Assembly: GCF_020283565.1 (NCBI RefSeq)
Contig: NC_060063.1
Span: forward strand, 40,076,635-40,140,634
Source: Trifolium pratense
Lineage: Eukaryota > Streptophyta > Magnoliopsida > Fabales > Fabaceae
DNA length: 64,000 nt
Direction: 5' to 3'
This document shows, in pieces, positions 35,801 to 47,770 of the stretch. The first letter of the stretch is position 1, and each line of letters begins with the position of its first letter. The notes below the pieces were generated by a model. The model was not told the origin of the DNA, made no database searches, and saw only the letters and a program-made list of their open reading frames with translations. A program made the position numbers and the translations under genes.

Positions 35801-38290
35801 AGAGTTTGTATTGATTACAGGAGATTGAACCAGGCTACGAGAAAGGATCACTTCCCTTTACCGTTCATTGACCAAATGCTTGAACGGCTAGCTGGTAAAT
35901 CACATTATTGTTTTCTTGATGGTTTTTCAGGTTATTTTCAAATTCATATTGCACCGGAAGATCAAGAGAAGACCACTTTTACCTGTCCCTTCGGTACTTT
36001 TGCTTACAGGAGGATGCCCTTTGGTCTTTGCAATGCTCCTGGCACTTTCCAGCGATGCATGATTAGCATTTTTTCTGATTTCATTGAAAACTGCATGGAA
36101 GTCTTTATGGACGATTTCACTGTCTATGGTTCCTCTTTTGATGCATGCTTGAACAGTTTAAACTTGATATTAGAAAGATGCATCGAGACTAACCTTGTTT
36201 TAAATTATGAAAAATGTCATTTTATGGTTAGGCAGGGAATTGTTCTTGGTCACATTATTTCTGAAAAAGGAATTTCTGTTGACCCTGCTAAGATTGATGT
36301 GATTTCTACACTGCCTTACCCGTCTTGCGTTCGCGAGATTCGTTCTTTTCTTGGTCATGCAGGTTTTTACAGGCGTTTCATCAAGGATTTCAGCAAGATA
36401 GCTCTTCCGCTGTCAAACTTGTTGAAGAATGATGTCACTTTCAGCTTCGATGACAAGTGCAAACAAGCGTTTGACTTCTTGAAGAAAGCATTGACCTCCG
36501 CTCCCATAATCCAGCCCCCTGACTGGACCCTCCCTTTTGAGCTTATGTGTGATGCTTCTAATTATGCTGTTGGAGCTGTCCTTGCACAAAGAATTGACAA
36601 GGCTGCCCATGTTATTTACTATGCTTCTAGGACTTTAGATTCTGCACAGTCAAATTACACTACCACTGAAAAAGAACTGGTAGCTATTGTTTTTGCTCTT
36701 GATAAATTCAGATCTTATTTGCTAGGTTCCAAGGTTGTTGTTTTTACTGACCATGCAGCTTTGAAATACTTGCTGAAGAAGCCGGATGCAAAACCGAGAT
36801 TGATCCGATGGATGTTGTTGCTCCAAGAGTTTAATGTAGAGATTAAAGACAAGAGTGGAGCTGAGAACTTAGTGGCTGACCACTTGAGCAGGATAGAGAG
36901 AGATGAAGATCCTTTTCCTATTCAGGATGATTTTCCTGATGAGCAGTTGTTTCTTTTACATGGTATTACACCTTGGTTTGCTGACATTGTTAATTTTCTT
37001 GTTGCTGGTGTTTTTCCTACAGGTGCATCGAGATCACAGGTTCATAAACTCAAGAGTGATGCCAAATATTATGTTTGGGATGATCCATATCTATGGAAGT
37101 TTGGTAGTGATCAGGTAATCAGAAGATGTGTCCCCGACAATGAGATTGAATCTATTTTGAAATTTTCTCATGCATCTCAAGTCGGCGGACACTTTGGTCC
37201 GCAAAGAACTGCGAGAAAAGTACTTGATTCAGGTTTCTATTGGCCAACTATTTTTAAGGATGCTTATGAGACTTACCGCACTTGTAAAGAGTGCCAAATA
37301 GCAGGCACAAACATCACTCGCAAGAGTGAAATGCCTCAGCAGCCTATGCTTTTCTGTGAGGTTTTTGATGTATGGGGAATCGACTTCATGGGTCCCTTTC
37401 CCGTATCATTTGGTTTTCTTTATATTTTGCTTGCTGTTGATTATGTTTCAAAGTGGGTGGAAGCTATCCCCACTAGGACTAATGATTCTAGAGTTGTTGC
37501 AGATTTTGTCAGGTCTAATATCTTTTGTAGGTTTGGAATACCGCGAGCTATCATCAGTGACCAAGGCACTCATTTCTGCAACCGCACCATGGAAGCTTTG
37601 CTCCGAAAGTATGGAGTTGTGCACAGAGTCTCTACTGCATATCACCCACAGACGAATGGGCAAGCTGAGGTCTCAAACAGGGAGATCAAACAGGTTTTAG
37701 AGAAAATGGTGCAGCCAAACAGGAAGGACTGGAGTCGTCGTCTAGAAGACGCACTTTGGGCTCAAAGAACAGCTTTCAAGACACCCATTGGGATGTCTCC
37801 TTATCGACTTGTTTTTGGTAAGGCATGCCATCTTCCTGTTGAGGTAGAACACCGTGCTTATTGGGCGGTGAAAAGTTGTAATTTTGAGTTGCAACAAGCA
37901 GGTATTGAAAGAAAACTCCAATTACAACAGCTGGAAGAGCTTAGATTAGAGGCTTATGAAAGCTCTAGGATTTATAAAGAGAAAACTAAGCACTTCCATG
38001 ATAAAATGATTTCTAGGAAGGAATTTTCTGTGGGCCAACAGGTTTTATTGTTTAACTCCCGCCTAAAAGTAATGGCTGGGAAACTTCGATCCCGGTGGAT
38101 TGGCCCTTTTGTTGTTACTAATGTTTTCCCTCATGGTGCAGTAGAAATAAAAAGTGCAGGTACTAACAAGGTGTTTAAAGTAAACGGACAGCGACTGAAG
38201 CTGTTCCATGAAAGCTCAGTGCCTGAAGAAGAGGGACATGTTGAAGAGCTCTCCTTGGAGAAGCCGTTCTACCCAGCAACTACACCGTAG
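32857..38290 (+). pseudogene. Athila Gag-Pol polyprotein, unit 2, one frameshift
   Basis: Same protein and domain order as unit 1. An A9 run at 34305-34313, against A8 in unit 1 at 26288-26295, shifts the frame after the Gag and knuckle region. The first frame then stops at 34338, while protease to integrase stay open in another frame (34391-38290). One RNase H codon differs, CTA to GTA near 36679 (Leu to Val). Apart from this, the sequence is practically that of unit 1. The frameshift may be real or a homopolymer error; if real, only Gag would be made from this copy. Confidence 0.88.
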
Positions 38291-39302
38291 CCCCTCGGGT
38301 GTGTTCCTTCCTTTACTCTCACTTTGTGTTATTATTACATTGCGGACACTGTCTGGTTTAAGTGTGGGGGAGGGACATTTTACATTTTTGTGTTTAATAA
38401 TAATAAAATAATAATAATAATAATAATAATAAAATAAATTATCATGAGTAGTCACATGTTCTAAGGCTAGGGCAGATAGCTGTAGGGTCAGTGAAATTTT
38501 TGGAGTTTTTTGTTTTGATACTTGACATGATAGTCTTTGCAACTTAATGCACAACTGCTTGAACACTGTCAAACTTAGTAATGTCTAGATAAATCTCTGA
38601 AATATTTATTCTTTAGACTAAGTTCTCTAATTTGAATATAATGGAGGTATGATTAGAACTAAGTGTGGGGGAAAGGCTAGAGTAACAGATAGACCGATCA
38701 TTGCTATTAATTGAGAAAAAGGGAAACTGTTTAAGAGCTAAAATTAATGAATATAATAAGTTCCTGTGCCCGAAACTGGAGGAACAAGTTCCTGTGCCTG
38801 AAACTGGAGGAACAAGTGCTGTGTAGGATGCTCTACTCTGAGTAACAGGTTGGACTTATTACAAGTAAGATCCCGTCAGGTGAAAAGGTGGAGTAGTACC
38901 TAAAGCTTAAAAACAATTAATAATAATAAACTATAATAAAGCTTGAAGGTAGTTGCCCCTGAGTTGATGTTGAAAAGCTTTGGATCTCTTGAAAAGAAAT
39001 AGCCCCCCCTAGTCTGAAATTCTGGTTAAATCCAAAATTATAGGAAAAGAATGACAGCTTAGCATCTAGAATGGTAGTTTCAGAGAGGGATCTTGACATT
39101 ACTTTGGTTGACAGTGGGAGACAGTACACACACACACGCAAGATTATTATTGAAAGTTGATAGATAAGAATTGTGCCAATCTTTGAATTTTGACCCAAGG
39201 TTTGAAGCTTGAAACCTGGAATATGTTGACTGCTTGTGATTTGTTTTTAAGTTTTTCATTTGAGTTTTGCTCGGAGTGCAAAAGTTCAAGTGTGGGGGAA
39301 TT
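38291..39302 (+). other. Athila unit 2 3' untranslated region
   Basis: Matches the unit 1 region, with the same three GTGTGGGGGA blocks and the tandem 28-bp repeat. The AAT microsatellite is one unit longer. No gene. Confidence 0.75.
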
Positions 39303-40440
39303 TGATCAGTGCATTTTAATGCACATTCTTCTACTATTGTACTAGTGTATTCCTATTGTTTAATTTACTATTTTCACTATTTTAATGTGTTTTTATGTTT
39401 AAGTTTATTTCTAACTTTATTTTATTTTCGCACTTAATTTATGAATAAATAGCATTTTGACACCCTTCCAGTCCGCAGGTCATAACTGGAGTTACAAATA
39501 TCAGACTGAGGCGCGGGAAGATGCGTTGGAAAGCTGAGATCAAGAGCTACATCTTTCATGTTGAGGCCAAAACCCAGTTCGGAGCGCAAGTGTGTCAAAT
39601 AATTGCATCTATAGTCCAGACGAATTTAAATTCAGCACAACTTTATGTTTTTCGGCCCAATTGTTTTATGGCCCATTTGGCTTGCTGTATTTAAACGAAA
39701 ACCTGACCTAGGTCAGGGATTATGCACTGTTCACGAAAATTACAAAACCCTAGCCGTCACAACTTCATGGAAAACTAATTTTCATCTTTCAATTCATTGG
39801 TGAAGGAACTCAATTCATGATTCTTGAGGTCTGTTTTTAATGTCAGAATTCGTTCATGTTTATGCTTTTCATTATCAATTTCGTCCTCTTTTCCACTGTA
39901 TTAATTCTTGTTAGATGATTGCTTAATTGTTACATTCGAATTGATACAGTAATTTCACTCGTTTTAATTCATCGCTTGTTATAAATTAAACCGAACAGAA
40001 ATTGGTATATAATTGCGCTTAGCAATAGGTTGATCGAATAAGTTAGGATATTGGTCGTGGTCTGAGATGCTTGATCACCTTTCATGGCCGGTTGAACGCA
40101 TTAGATGCTTAATCGAATGAATTCGTTGTAAAACTGGTTCTCGCTTGCATAATTAGTTTTATAAATCAACCAAAGCAGAAATAGTTGTGTGAATGATTAT
40201 GTATTACCTATGATAGAATTAAGGTCGAGTTATCCGAAGCCAATGAATTGATCGCTTTATAGCAATTGGAATTTTTCGCTTTTTACTTCCACTGTTATCG
40301 AACAAACCCCCCATATTTTACACTTTTGAATTGTTTCTAACATTGTTAAACCGATTGTGAGTCCTTGTGAAACGACCAAGGTCAACTGCCTTGTACTACT
40401 TATTTTAAATTTATTTTTGATCACGAAACGACCGTGATCA
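39303..40440 (+). repeat. Athila LTR-C
   Basis: 1138 bp, same ends as LTR-A. It has a few private changes: G to A near 39811, C to T near 40055 and an extra G near 40268. Confidence 0.9.
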
Positions 40441-41370
40441 AATTAGGGACATTTTACATTTTTGTGTTTAATAATAATAAAATAATAATAATAATAATAA
40501 AATAAATTATCATGAGTAGTCACATGTTCTAAGGCTAGGGCAGATAGCTGTAGGGTCAGTGAAATTTTTGGAGTTTTTTGTTTTGATACTTGACATGATA
40601 GTCTTTGCAACTTAATGCACAACTGCTTGAACACTGTCAAACTTAGTAATGTCTAGATAAATCTCTGAAATATTTATTCTTTAGACTAAGTTCTCTAATT
40701 TGAATATAATGGAGGTATGATTAGAACTAAGTGTGGGGGAAAGGCTAGAGTAACAGATAGACCGATCATTGCTATTAATTGAGAAAAAGGGAAACTGTTT
40801 AAGAGCTAAAATTAATGAATATAATAAGTTCCTGTGCCCGAAACTGGAGGAACAAGTTCCTGTGCCTGAAACTGGAGGAACAAGTGCTGTGTAGGATGCT
40901 CTACTCTGAGTAACAGGTTGGACTTATTACAAGTAAGATCCCGTCAGGTGAAAAGGTGGAGTAGTACCTAAAGCTTAAAAACAATTAATAATAATAAACT
41001 ATAATAAAGCTTGAAGGTAGTTGCCCCTGAGTTGATGTTGAAAAGCTTTGGATCTCTTGAAAAGAAATAGCCCCCCCTAGTCTGAAATTCTGGTTAAATC
41101 CAAAATTATAGGAAAAGAATGACAGCTTAGCATCTAGAATGGTAGTTTCAGAGAGGGATCTTGACATTACTTTGGTTGACAGTGGGAGACAGTACACACA
41201 CACACGCAAGATTATTATTGAAAGTTGATAGATAAGAATTGTGCCAATCTTTGAATTTTGACCCAAGGTTTGAAGCTTGAAACCTGGAATATGTTGACTG
41301 CTTGTGATTTGTTTTTAAGTTTTTCATTTGAGTTTTGCTCGGAGTGCAAAAGTTCAAGTGTGGGGGAATT
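40441..41370 (+). mobile_element. Deleted Athila internal region (unit 3)
   Basis: After LTR-C only AATT of the leader remains, joined directly to the base equivalent to 30353 in unit 1. This removes about 5.95 kb, including the primer site and all of gag-pol. What remains is the 3' untranslated part with two of the three PPT-like blocks. The unit cannot encode protein or prime minus-strand synthesis. Confidence 0.88.
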
Positions 41371-42493
41371 TGATCAGTGCATTTTAATGCACATTCTTCT
41401 ACTATTGTACTAGTGTATTCCTATTGTTTAATTTACTATTTTCACTATTTTAATGTGTTTTTATGTTTAAGTTTATTTCTAACTTTATTTTATTTTCGCA
41501 CTTAATTTATGAATAAATAGCATTTTGACACCCTTCCAGTCCGCAGGTCATAACTGGAGTTACAAATATCAGACTGAGGCGCGGGAAGATGCGTTGGAAA
41601 GCTGAGATCAAGAGCTACATCTTTCATGTTGAGGCCAAAACCCAGTTCGGAGCGCAAGTGTGTCAAATAATTGCATCTATAGTCCAGACGAATTTAAATT
41701 CAGCACAACTTTATGTTTTTCGGCCCAATTGTTTTATGGCCCATTTGGCTTGCTGTATTTAAACGAAAACCTGACCTAGGTCAGGGATTATGCACTGTTC
41801 ACGAAAATTACAAAACCCTAGCCGTCACAACTTCATGGAAAACTAATTTTCATCTTTCAATTCATTGGTGAAGGAACTCGATTCATGATTCTTGAGGTCT
41901 GTTTTTAATGTCAGAATTCGTTCATGTTTATGCTTTTCATTATCAATTTCGTCCTCTTTTCCACTGTATTAATTCTTGTTAGATGATTGCTTAATTGTTA
42001 CATTCGAATTGATACAGTAATTTCACTCGTTTTAATTCATCGCTTGTTATAAATTAAACCGAACAGAAATTGGTATATAATTGCGCTTAGCAATAGGTTG
42101 ATCGAATAAGTTAGGATATTGGCCGTGGTCTGAGATGCTTGATCACCTTTCATGGCCGGTTGAACGCATTAGATGCTTAATCGAATGAATTCGTTGTAAA
42201 ACTGGTTCTCGCTTGCATAATTAGTTTTATAAATCAAACCAAAGCAGAAATAGTTGTGTGAATGATTATGTATTACCTATGATAGAATTAAGGTCGAGTT
42301 ATCCGAAGCCAATGAATTGATCGCTTTATAGCAATTGAATTTTTTCGCTTTTTACTTCCACTGTTATCGAACAAAACCCCCCATATTTTACACTTTTGAA
42401 TTGTTTCTAACATTGTTAAACCGATTGTGAGTCCTTGTGAAACGACCAAGGTCAACTGCCTTGTACTACTTATTTTAAATTTATTTTTGATCA
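41371..42493 (+). repeat. Athila LTR-D, 3' end shortened
   Basis: Same start as the other LTRs. The last bases are missing: a deletion between the two GATCAC copies near the LTR end leaves TTTTTGATCA joined to the Tekay sequence CAATCATATG. It also has extra bases in homopolymers near 42237, 42342 and 42376. Confidence 0.85.
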
Positions 42494-43066
42494 CAATCAT
42501 ATGTTTAATGTCTGGACGTAGACCACTTTCAAACTTCACGCACTTGTCGTCCTCCCGCTTCCAAAGTGTTGTAGTGCGGACTAAACGCACACAAAGTCTC
42601 GAACTTGACGGCATAATCAGCTACCGTCATATTCCCCTGTTTCAGTTCCATGAATTCCACCACCTTCTTATTCTTCACATCCACAGGAAAAATACTTAAC
42701 CAAAAATTCTCTTTTAAACATTGCCCACGGTATAGCCATACCACCGGGTCCTAGCCTTAACTTGGCGTTCTTCCACCACACGTTCGCTTCCTCGCGCAAC
42801 ACATATGTTCCAAGGGTTGTCTTCCCTTCCTCGGAACAATCCATTGCTTCAAAAATTATTTTAAGTTCCTCTAGCCACTTGTAAGCTCCATCCGGGTTGT
42901 AACCTCCGGTAAATGTTGGCGGTTTCTGCTTCATGAACCGTTCCAACCTCATCTCTACCTCTCTTCCCGGTTGATGATCTCTAACCACAATGTTGGTGAG
43001 TGCGGCCAAAGCCTCCGCAATCTGAGCATTCGTTCTCGCAGCAGCCATGATTCCTGAACGAATCAC
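42494..43066 (-). pseudogene. Tekay-like Gag N-terminal part, two apparent frameshifts
   Basis: Read leftward from an ATG near 43048, the product has the Gag features Pro-Pro-Thr-Phe-Thr-Gly-Gly, Trp-Leu-Glu-Glu and an Ala-X-X-Trp-Trp motif. It then runs to the Athila insertion at 42494; the rest of Gag continues at 23264. The frame is lost near 42690 (T5 where T4 is expected) and near 42552 (GGG where GG is expected). Both are +1 changes in a homopolymer, the same type seen in the neighbouring LTRs, so they may be sequence errors. Gag forms the particle of the element. Confidence 0.75.
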
Positions 43067-43156
43067 AACTAGACGTTAGAAAGTACTAACAGTGTTTCCC
43101 TACACATGCTCATACGGGGAAAAGAAAAGTCCTAATTGGTTCACACGAACCGACCT

Positions 43157-43168
43157 GCTCTGATACCA
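43157..43168 (-). promoter_or_regulatory. Primer-binding site of the Tekay-like element
   Basis: The minus strand reads TGGTATCAGAGC, the standard primer site for initiator methionine tRNA, four bases inside the 5' LTR. Gag starts about 110 bp further on. Confidence 0.9.
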
Positions 43169-43172
43169 CTAT

Positions 43173-45360
43173 TGTAACAACCCTAACCCATACTACCCTT
43201 AAAAACGTAATTTTAAAAAACTTTTTCAACAAGTGTAAAAGGCAGAGTGCCACGCGGTAATTAAAAACACAAGCATACACACACAGAGCGTCATGAAGTT
43301 TAACATGAAAAGCAACAGCGGATTCAATCACACCAAGCATGCATATATATACATATACATATATACATAAGCCATATTCATCCCTAAGGATGTCACTTAT
43401 ACAAGAACTAGCATATCAAAAGGTAACACCGATATACGATGAAATCCAAGCGTAACCCCGACTCGATGTTACATTACCAGAGCATTTACTATTTACAAAC
43501 TCTAACCAAAAGCTAGTACTAAGAGGAGTAATCTATGCTAAGTCTCCTCACCAAAAGGTAACTTCAACACCCAGCTAACACCGCAGTCTAAAACGTCAGC
43601 ACAGTCCTCAGCCTGAATATCTGAACCCCCAAAGGTCCAGCAGATAAACACAAAGCAGAGAGTTAGAAAACATAATCGCATATCATACGAGTATAAAGAA
43701 AGGTCTTACACTTTCGAACTACATCATGCATATTCTAACTCACGCCAAAACATCTCACTAAACAATTATCAATTAATAAAGTTCAACACAATTCAACCAG
43801 ATAATGTCACATACCATTTATCAAATATATGCGCATTTACCCTAAGGTATCTAATGCCAATTAATTCACTGTCATGCCATCCCTAGACATAACTAAATGC
43901 ATGTGGTACCAAGATGTCTCACCAACGGTGGACCAAGAACAGTTTTATATCATGCTGGATATGTCGGAACTTACCGAACCATCTTATCTCCCTTGGATAA
44001 GCCAACACAGTTTTATATCCTGTTGGATAGCAACTCCGGACTCATGGATTCATCTAATCCGATCCTCGGCTTCATTATGGACACATAATCCATTTTCGTT
44101 ATTGGAACCCAAGTTTCCAATGTTCACATACAATCATGAATGCATGTATGTATACACATATCAACCATATGATATTCTCTAGCTCGAAGCTACACTTTTA
44201 TGAATGCGGGAACACAATCCTAACACATTCACTTAACATTACAAATTAATGCCAAAACATAAACATAGTCACTTGAACTACAAGTCATTGCATACGCGTG
44301 CGAATCATATAACGATTAACAATAAGCATTAACAGCATCAACAATCATGTAAGGATACCCTTAAACCATGTTACAAGTGCCTAAATACACTTACAACCAT
44401 TAACAAAAGTTGCAGGTTCAGTACTGTTCGCTAAGCGAATCCGTAGCGAACAGGTAGCGAACTTATTCGCTAAGCGAAGCTCAGTTCGCTGTAGCGAACT
44501 ACATCAGAGGATTACAGGTACATGGCGAACAGGTAGCTAGCTTGTGGCGAACAAGTTCGCTGTAGCGAACTCCTGTTCGCTCAGCGAACTACACCAGAAA
44601 GAAAATCTGTTCTTGAGCTTTCTAAGGCGGTTTAAACATTGAATCAACTCAAAAATTCATCCAAACATGTTATAAATTCTTATAAACAATCATTCCAAAC
44701 ATATATGGTATCAAGGAACATTAATCATCCCTTCCAAACATCCAAATACCTCAAATAATCAAAATCATGCCAATTTTCTTGGGTTTTAAGTAACTTTCAT
44801 AAACTTTTTCAACATGATCCAAACACATACATATTTATCATGGAATCAAGCTAGTGATTAACACATACAAAGTGATGATGAAGAACATCACACTCACATA
44901 CAAAAGCTTAATCAAAAGTCTAAAAGAAATTGAGTGGGAGAGTTCGGGAATGGAGACATAGACAATCTCCCCTCTCCTTGCCACTCAAGAATCATGAATT
45001 CTAATCTCTTACCTTAAGTTTGGCGATGATCCAAGCCTTCTCTTGCTCAAGCTTTCTCTCTTGATCAAACCCTAGCCCTTGCTCTATGGTTTTGCTCTTG
45101 CTTCTAAGACAAATGTCATGAAATGAGCTAAGTCTCATGACAAGGTTCTTTAAATACCTCTCCCTAAAAGTCATGAACCAAGCCCAAGTGGCTTAGGCCC
45201 AATGCCTCTCACGCCCCTTAAGCCCAAAACCAAGGTTCTCGCGCCTAATGACTTACGTTCGGCTAAATAATTATTCGCCGCTCACTAAAATAATAAAAGC
45301 CAATTAATAAATAAAATAACATTTAATAAAATATACGAATACGAAAAATGGGTCGTTACA
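43173..45360 (-). repeat. 5' LTR of the Tekay-like element
   Basis: 2188 bp, nearly identical to 17275-19453. The nine-base excess comes from single extra A, T or C bases in short homopolymers, in the part left of about 44640. It has the same palindrome cluster at 44427-44590. No gene; the plus-strand frame at 43874-44182 duplicates the chance frame of the other LTR. Confidence 0.92.
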
Positions 45361-46530
45361 GTTCACTTGCAAAATCTGGATACATAGCATCAAAATGCTT
45401 CCAAGCTTCCCCATCAGAAGGATGTCGTAAAACGCTTGAACTCGGTCTATTATGATGTCATACCATTTTGGCTAAAGTTTCCATTGATGCATACAATCTT
45501 TTCAACCTAGGAGTTATTGGCATGTAGAACATTCTCTTAGCTGGAATGTCTTTGAAGTTACCTATCCCAGTCTTACGAGGAAGATATCTTGGTTCATGAT
45601 AAAACCTACTCCCTCCGTCCCAAAATATAAGGGAAAATTGGTCAACCAAAATTGATGTATTTAGTCCAAATTCTTAACCAAATACATCAACTTTATTTGA
45701 CCAATTTTCCCTTATAATTTGGGACGGAGGGAGTACACTCTTGATCTGCACTATTATCTTTGTAAAACAACATGCACCCGTTAGGACAACAGTCAATTTT
45801 CTCAGAGTTCAATCTTAGCTTATACACCATTTTTTCCGCTTGGTAAAATTTTTTTGGTAATAAATCCTTTGAAGGACACACATCTATAAGCATGCTAGCA
45901 ATGAAATCAAGACACTTTTGAGGAATATTCCAATTTGTTTTGCAAGCCATAAGTTTCACAGACATTGAAAGTTTTGAAACAGAAGCCCCCTCATATAAGG
46001 GTCGATTTGCAGTAGTTAGCAAATCATAAAAGTCTTGATCATCATCATTTGGTGGTTCTTCATTAATCTCTTCCTCGTTGTCCTCATCACCCATACTTTG
46101 GAAGTCATATGTTGAGCGATCAAATGCATCCTCGACCATATGTTGCATTAACGTAAATGGATCATCATTATCCATATGTCCACTACTACTTGGAACATTA
46201 TTTGGGTCGATACGTGGGATTTCTTCGCCGTGACCAGTCCAATACAAATAATTTGGTTTGAGCCCATACTTATACAAGTGAAGTTTGACTCTACATGCAG
46301 ACCGTATACGCCTACACGTGCACCTGTCACAAGGACATCTGATTCCACCATCGCTTACAAACTGAGGTCGACTTTTTGCCTTTCTTACAAACTCTTTAAC
46401 ACCAGATATAAAGGCGGGTTTCAACCCCCCTCTACGAGGGTTAAGTCTATCATATACCCAACTATACGATCAGGTGGCCGTAGCCATTCATTTTCAAAAC
46501 AACACTTCTTTGGAAAAACATTATATTTTA
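45361..46530 (-). pseudogene. TNP2 transposase of the inner CACTA element, N-terminal part
   Basis: Read leftward. Near 46490-46430 come Arg-Pro-Pro-Asp-Arg and, in a shifted frame, Tyr-Asp-Arg-Leu. The transposase-associated domain follows, with Gly-Val-Lys-Glu-Phe and a Cys-Pro-Cys-X2-Cys zinc-like cluster (46400-46330). Next are Trp-X-X-His-Gly-Glu, an acidic linker (46100-46000), Leu-Pro-Lys-Lys-Phe-Tyr-Gln-Ala-Glu-Lys, Cys-Pro-Asn-Gly-Cys and Phe-Tyr-Lys-Asp (45780-45740). A Stowaway MITE splits the gene at 45609-45733. Beyond it the frame continues with Arg-Tyr-Leu-Pro-Arg-Lys, but a TGA at 45458-45460 stands where the family has Trp before a His. The frame then reaches the Tekay insertion, where codons join exactly to those at 17274. 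Confidence 0.8.
45609..45733. mobile_element. Stowaway-like MITE (Tc1/mariner)
   Basis: 125 bp, starting CTCCCTCCGTCCC and ending GGGACGGAGGGAG, with TA at both sides (45607-45608 and 45734-45735). The arms pair over most of their length around AAATTGGTCAA, so it folds into a long hairpin. It interrupts the TNP2 coding sequence. Confidence 0.95.
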
Positions 46531-47529
46531 TTAAGACCACAACAATAAAAAGTTGATTGTCATTTTCACACAACAAGATTTTGTTTTGAAGAGGCTGAAG
46601 TTATAAGATGTCAAGAAAGAAGAGCTACCAATTCTAAGGCCCAAAAGAAAAAAATCAGAACTTTTTTTTCCCAATATCATTACCTCAGAAACACACACAC
46701 ACATAAACATATAAACACAATTACACAAAAACAATCTATTAAATCTCATTATCTCATAAACAAACAAACACACAAATAAAAGAAAAAATAGATGTAAAAA
46801 CCGAAGATTTACATGAGAAAGTAACTAGAAATTTCATAAAGCCTTCAAATCCTAAAGATTTCAAACCAAAATGAGAAAGAAAAAAAAAACATAAAGAAAA
46901 AAACAACCAATGTGTTTTAATCTCTTAAGTGTAATATAATGAACCTTTGTGGACTCTTTACATTCTAATATTAACACAGGGCTGCCCTTTTGAAACTTTG
47001 TTGTTGTATAGATACAAGATTCTTAGTTTGAAATACTCAGTAATTCATGTGACTGTAGTGCCCCTGTGTTGGTTATTTTGGGACATTGTATTTACAATTG
47101 CAAAAGACATAACTTGTTAAAGCTAAAACTAGTACATTTTTGTTTCTATTTATTTATGTTCATCCATATTACCAGATTTCCTTCCTGGATATTATTTAGA
47201 AACACTTATTATAGAGAATGATAGTCTCAGAACATATTGCTATGTGCTTCAATAATATGTTAGTTGATAATAATGAGCATATCAAATCACGGAATGAAAG
47301 TCGATTCTCTTTCCATTTCATTTCAAAATGTCTACGATATCTTCCTAGCTATGTTTTTTTTAATTAAGGTTTGTTGTAATAATCGCTGTTAGTGGCAAAC
47401 CTTATGAAAAAGAACAAAAGAGATTGATAAACATGAAGAGTTACTCTATATTGTGTATATAGATTAAAGTGACAGTAGAGCTATTAGTTGATCAGAGTAG
47501 GCAGCAGAAGAAGATCAAATTGTTAAGTA
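46531..47529. other. Non-coding part of the inner CACTA element upstream of TNP2
   Basis: AT-rich, with no convincing gene. It includes A-rich and CA-rich low-complexity stretches near 46680-46790 and is probably 5' leader or intron of the TNP genes. Confidence 0.4.
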
Positions 47530-47770
47530 ATGCGAAATTTCGAGGACAAATTTTTTTTAAGGGGGGTAGAATGTAATAACCCCTTAATGTAGTGAATAAT
47601 AATTATCATTGGCCTAAAGTTAAATTAAGTTACTAATTTAATTAAAACTCAGTTGTTGTAACATTCTAGCTAAATAGATATTAGTGTATTAGGCTTGTCA
47701 GGCTAAGTACAGAGTAGTTAGTGGTGGCTTGTGCACCGGTCATGACCATAGATTGGATCATGACAAAGTG
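47530..47770 (+). repeat. Fragment of a second Tekay-like element: polypurine tract and LTR start
   Basis: CGAAATTTCGAGGACAAATT followed by TTAAGGGGGGTAGAA and TGTAATAACCCC near 47572 has the same design as the end of the Tekay pol at 19454-19495, but on the plus strand. Only a few hundred bases of LTR-like sequence follow. No coding part is seen. Confidence 0.6.

Larger units (their letters stand above)
23265..42493 (+). mobile_element. Athila-type Gypsy array: four LTRs, two full and one deleted internal region
   Basis: The order is LTR-A (23265-24401), internal 1 (24402-31281), LTR-B (31282-32418), internal 2 (32419-39302), LTR-C (39303-40440), deleted internal 3 (40441-41370), LTR-D (41371-42493). 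It sits in the Tekay gag; the target sequence CAAT is repeated at both edges (23261-23264 and 42494-42497). The two full units are almost identical. The only differences I found are one primer-site base, one A insertion, a Leu-to-Val change and microsatellite length. The array looks like one insertion expanded by LTR-to-LTR recombination. No envelope-like ORF follows pol. Confidence 0.9.
17275..45360 (-). mobile_element. Tekay-like chromovirus (Ty3/Gypsy) inserted in TNP2
   Basis: Two 2.2-kb LTRs (17275-19453 and 43173-45360) enclose a minus-strand gag-pol with a C-terminal chromodomain. The 5-bp target duplication GTTCA is at 17270-17274 and 45361-45365. Removing the element restores the TNP2 reading frame exactly. 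The 5' LTR is the right-hand one, with the primer site at 43157-43168. The polypurine tract AAGGGGGG lies just inside the left LTR. The gag region is split by the Athila array. The LTRs differ by few substitutions, so the insertion is recent. Confidence 0.92.
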
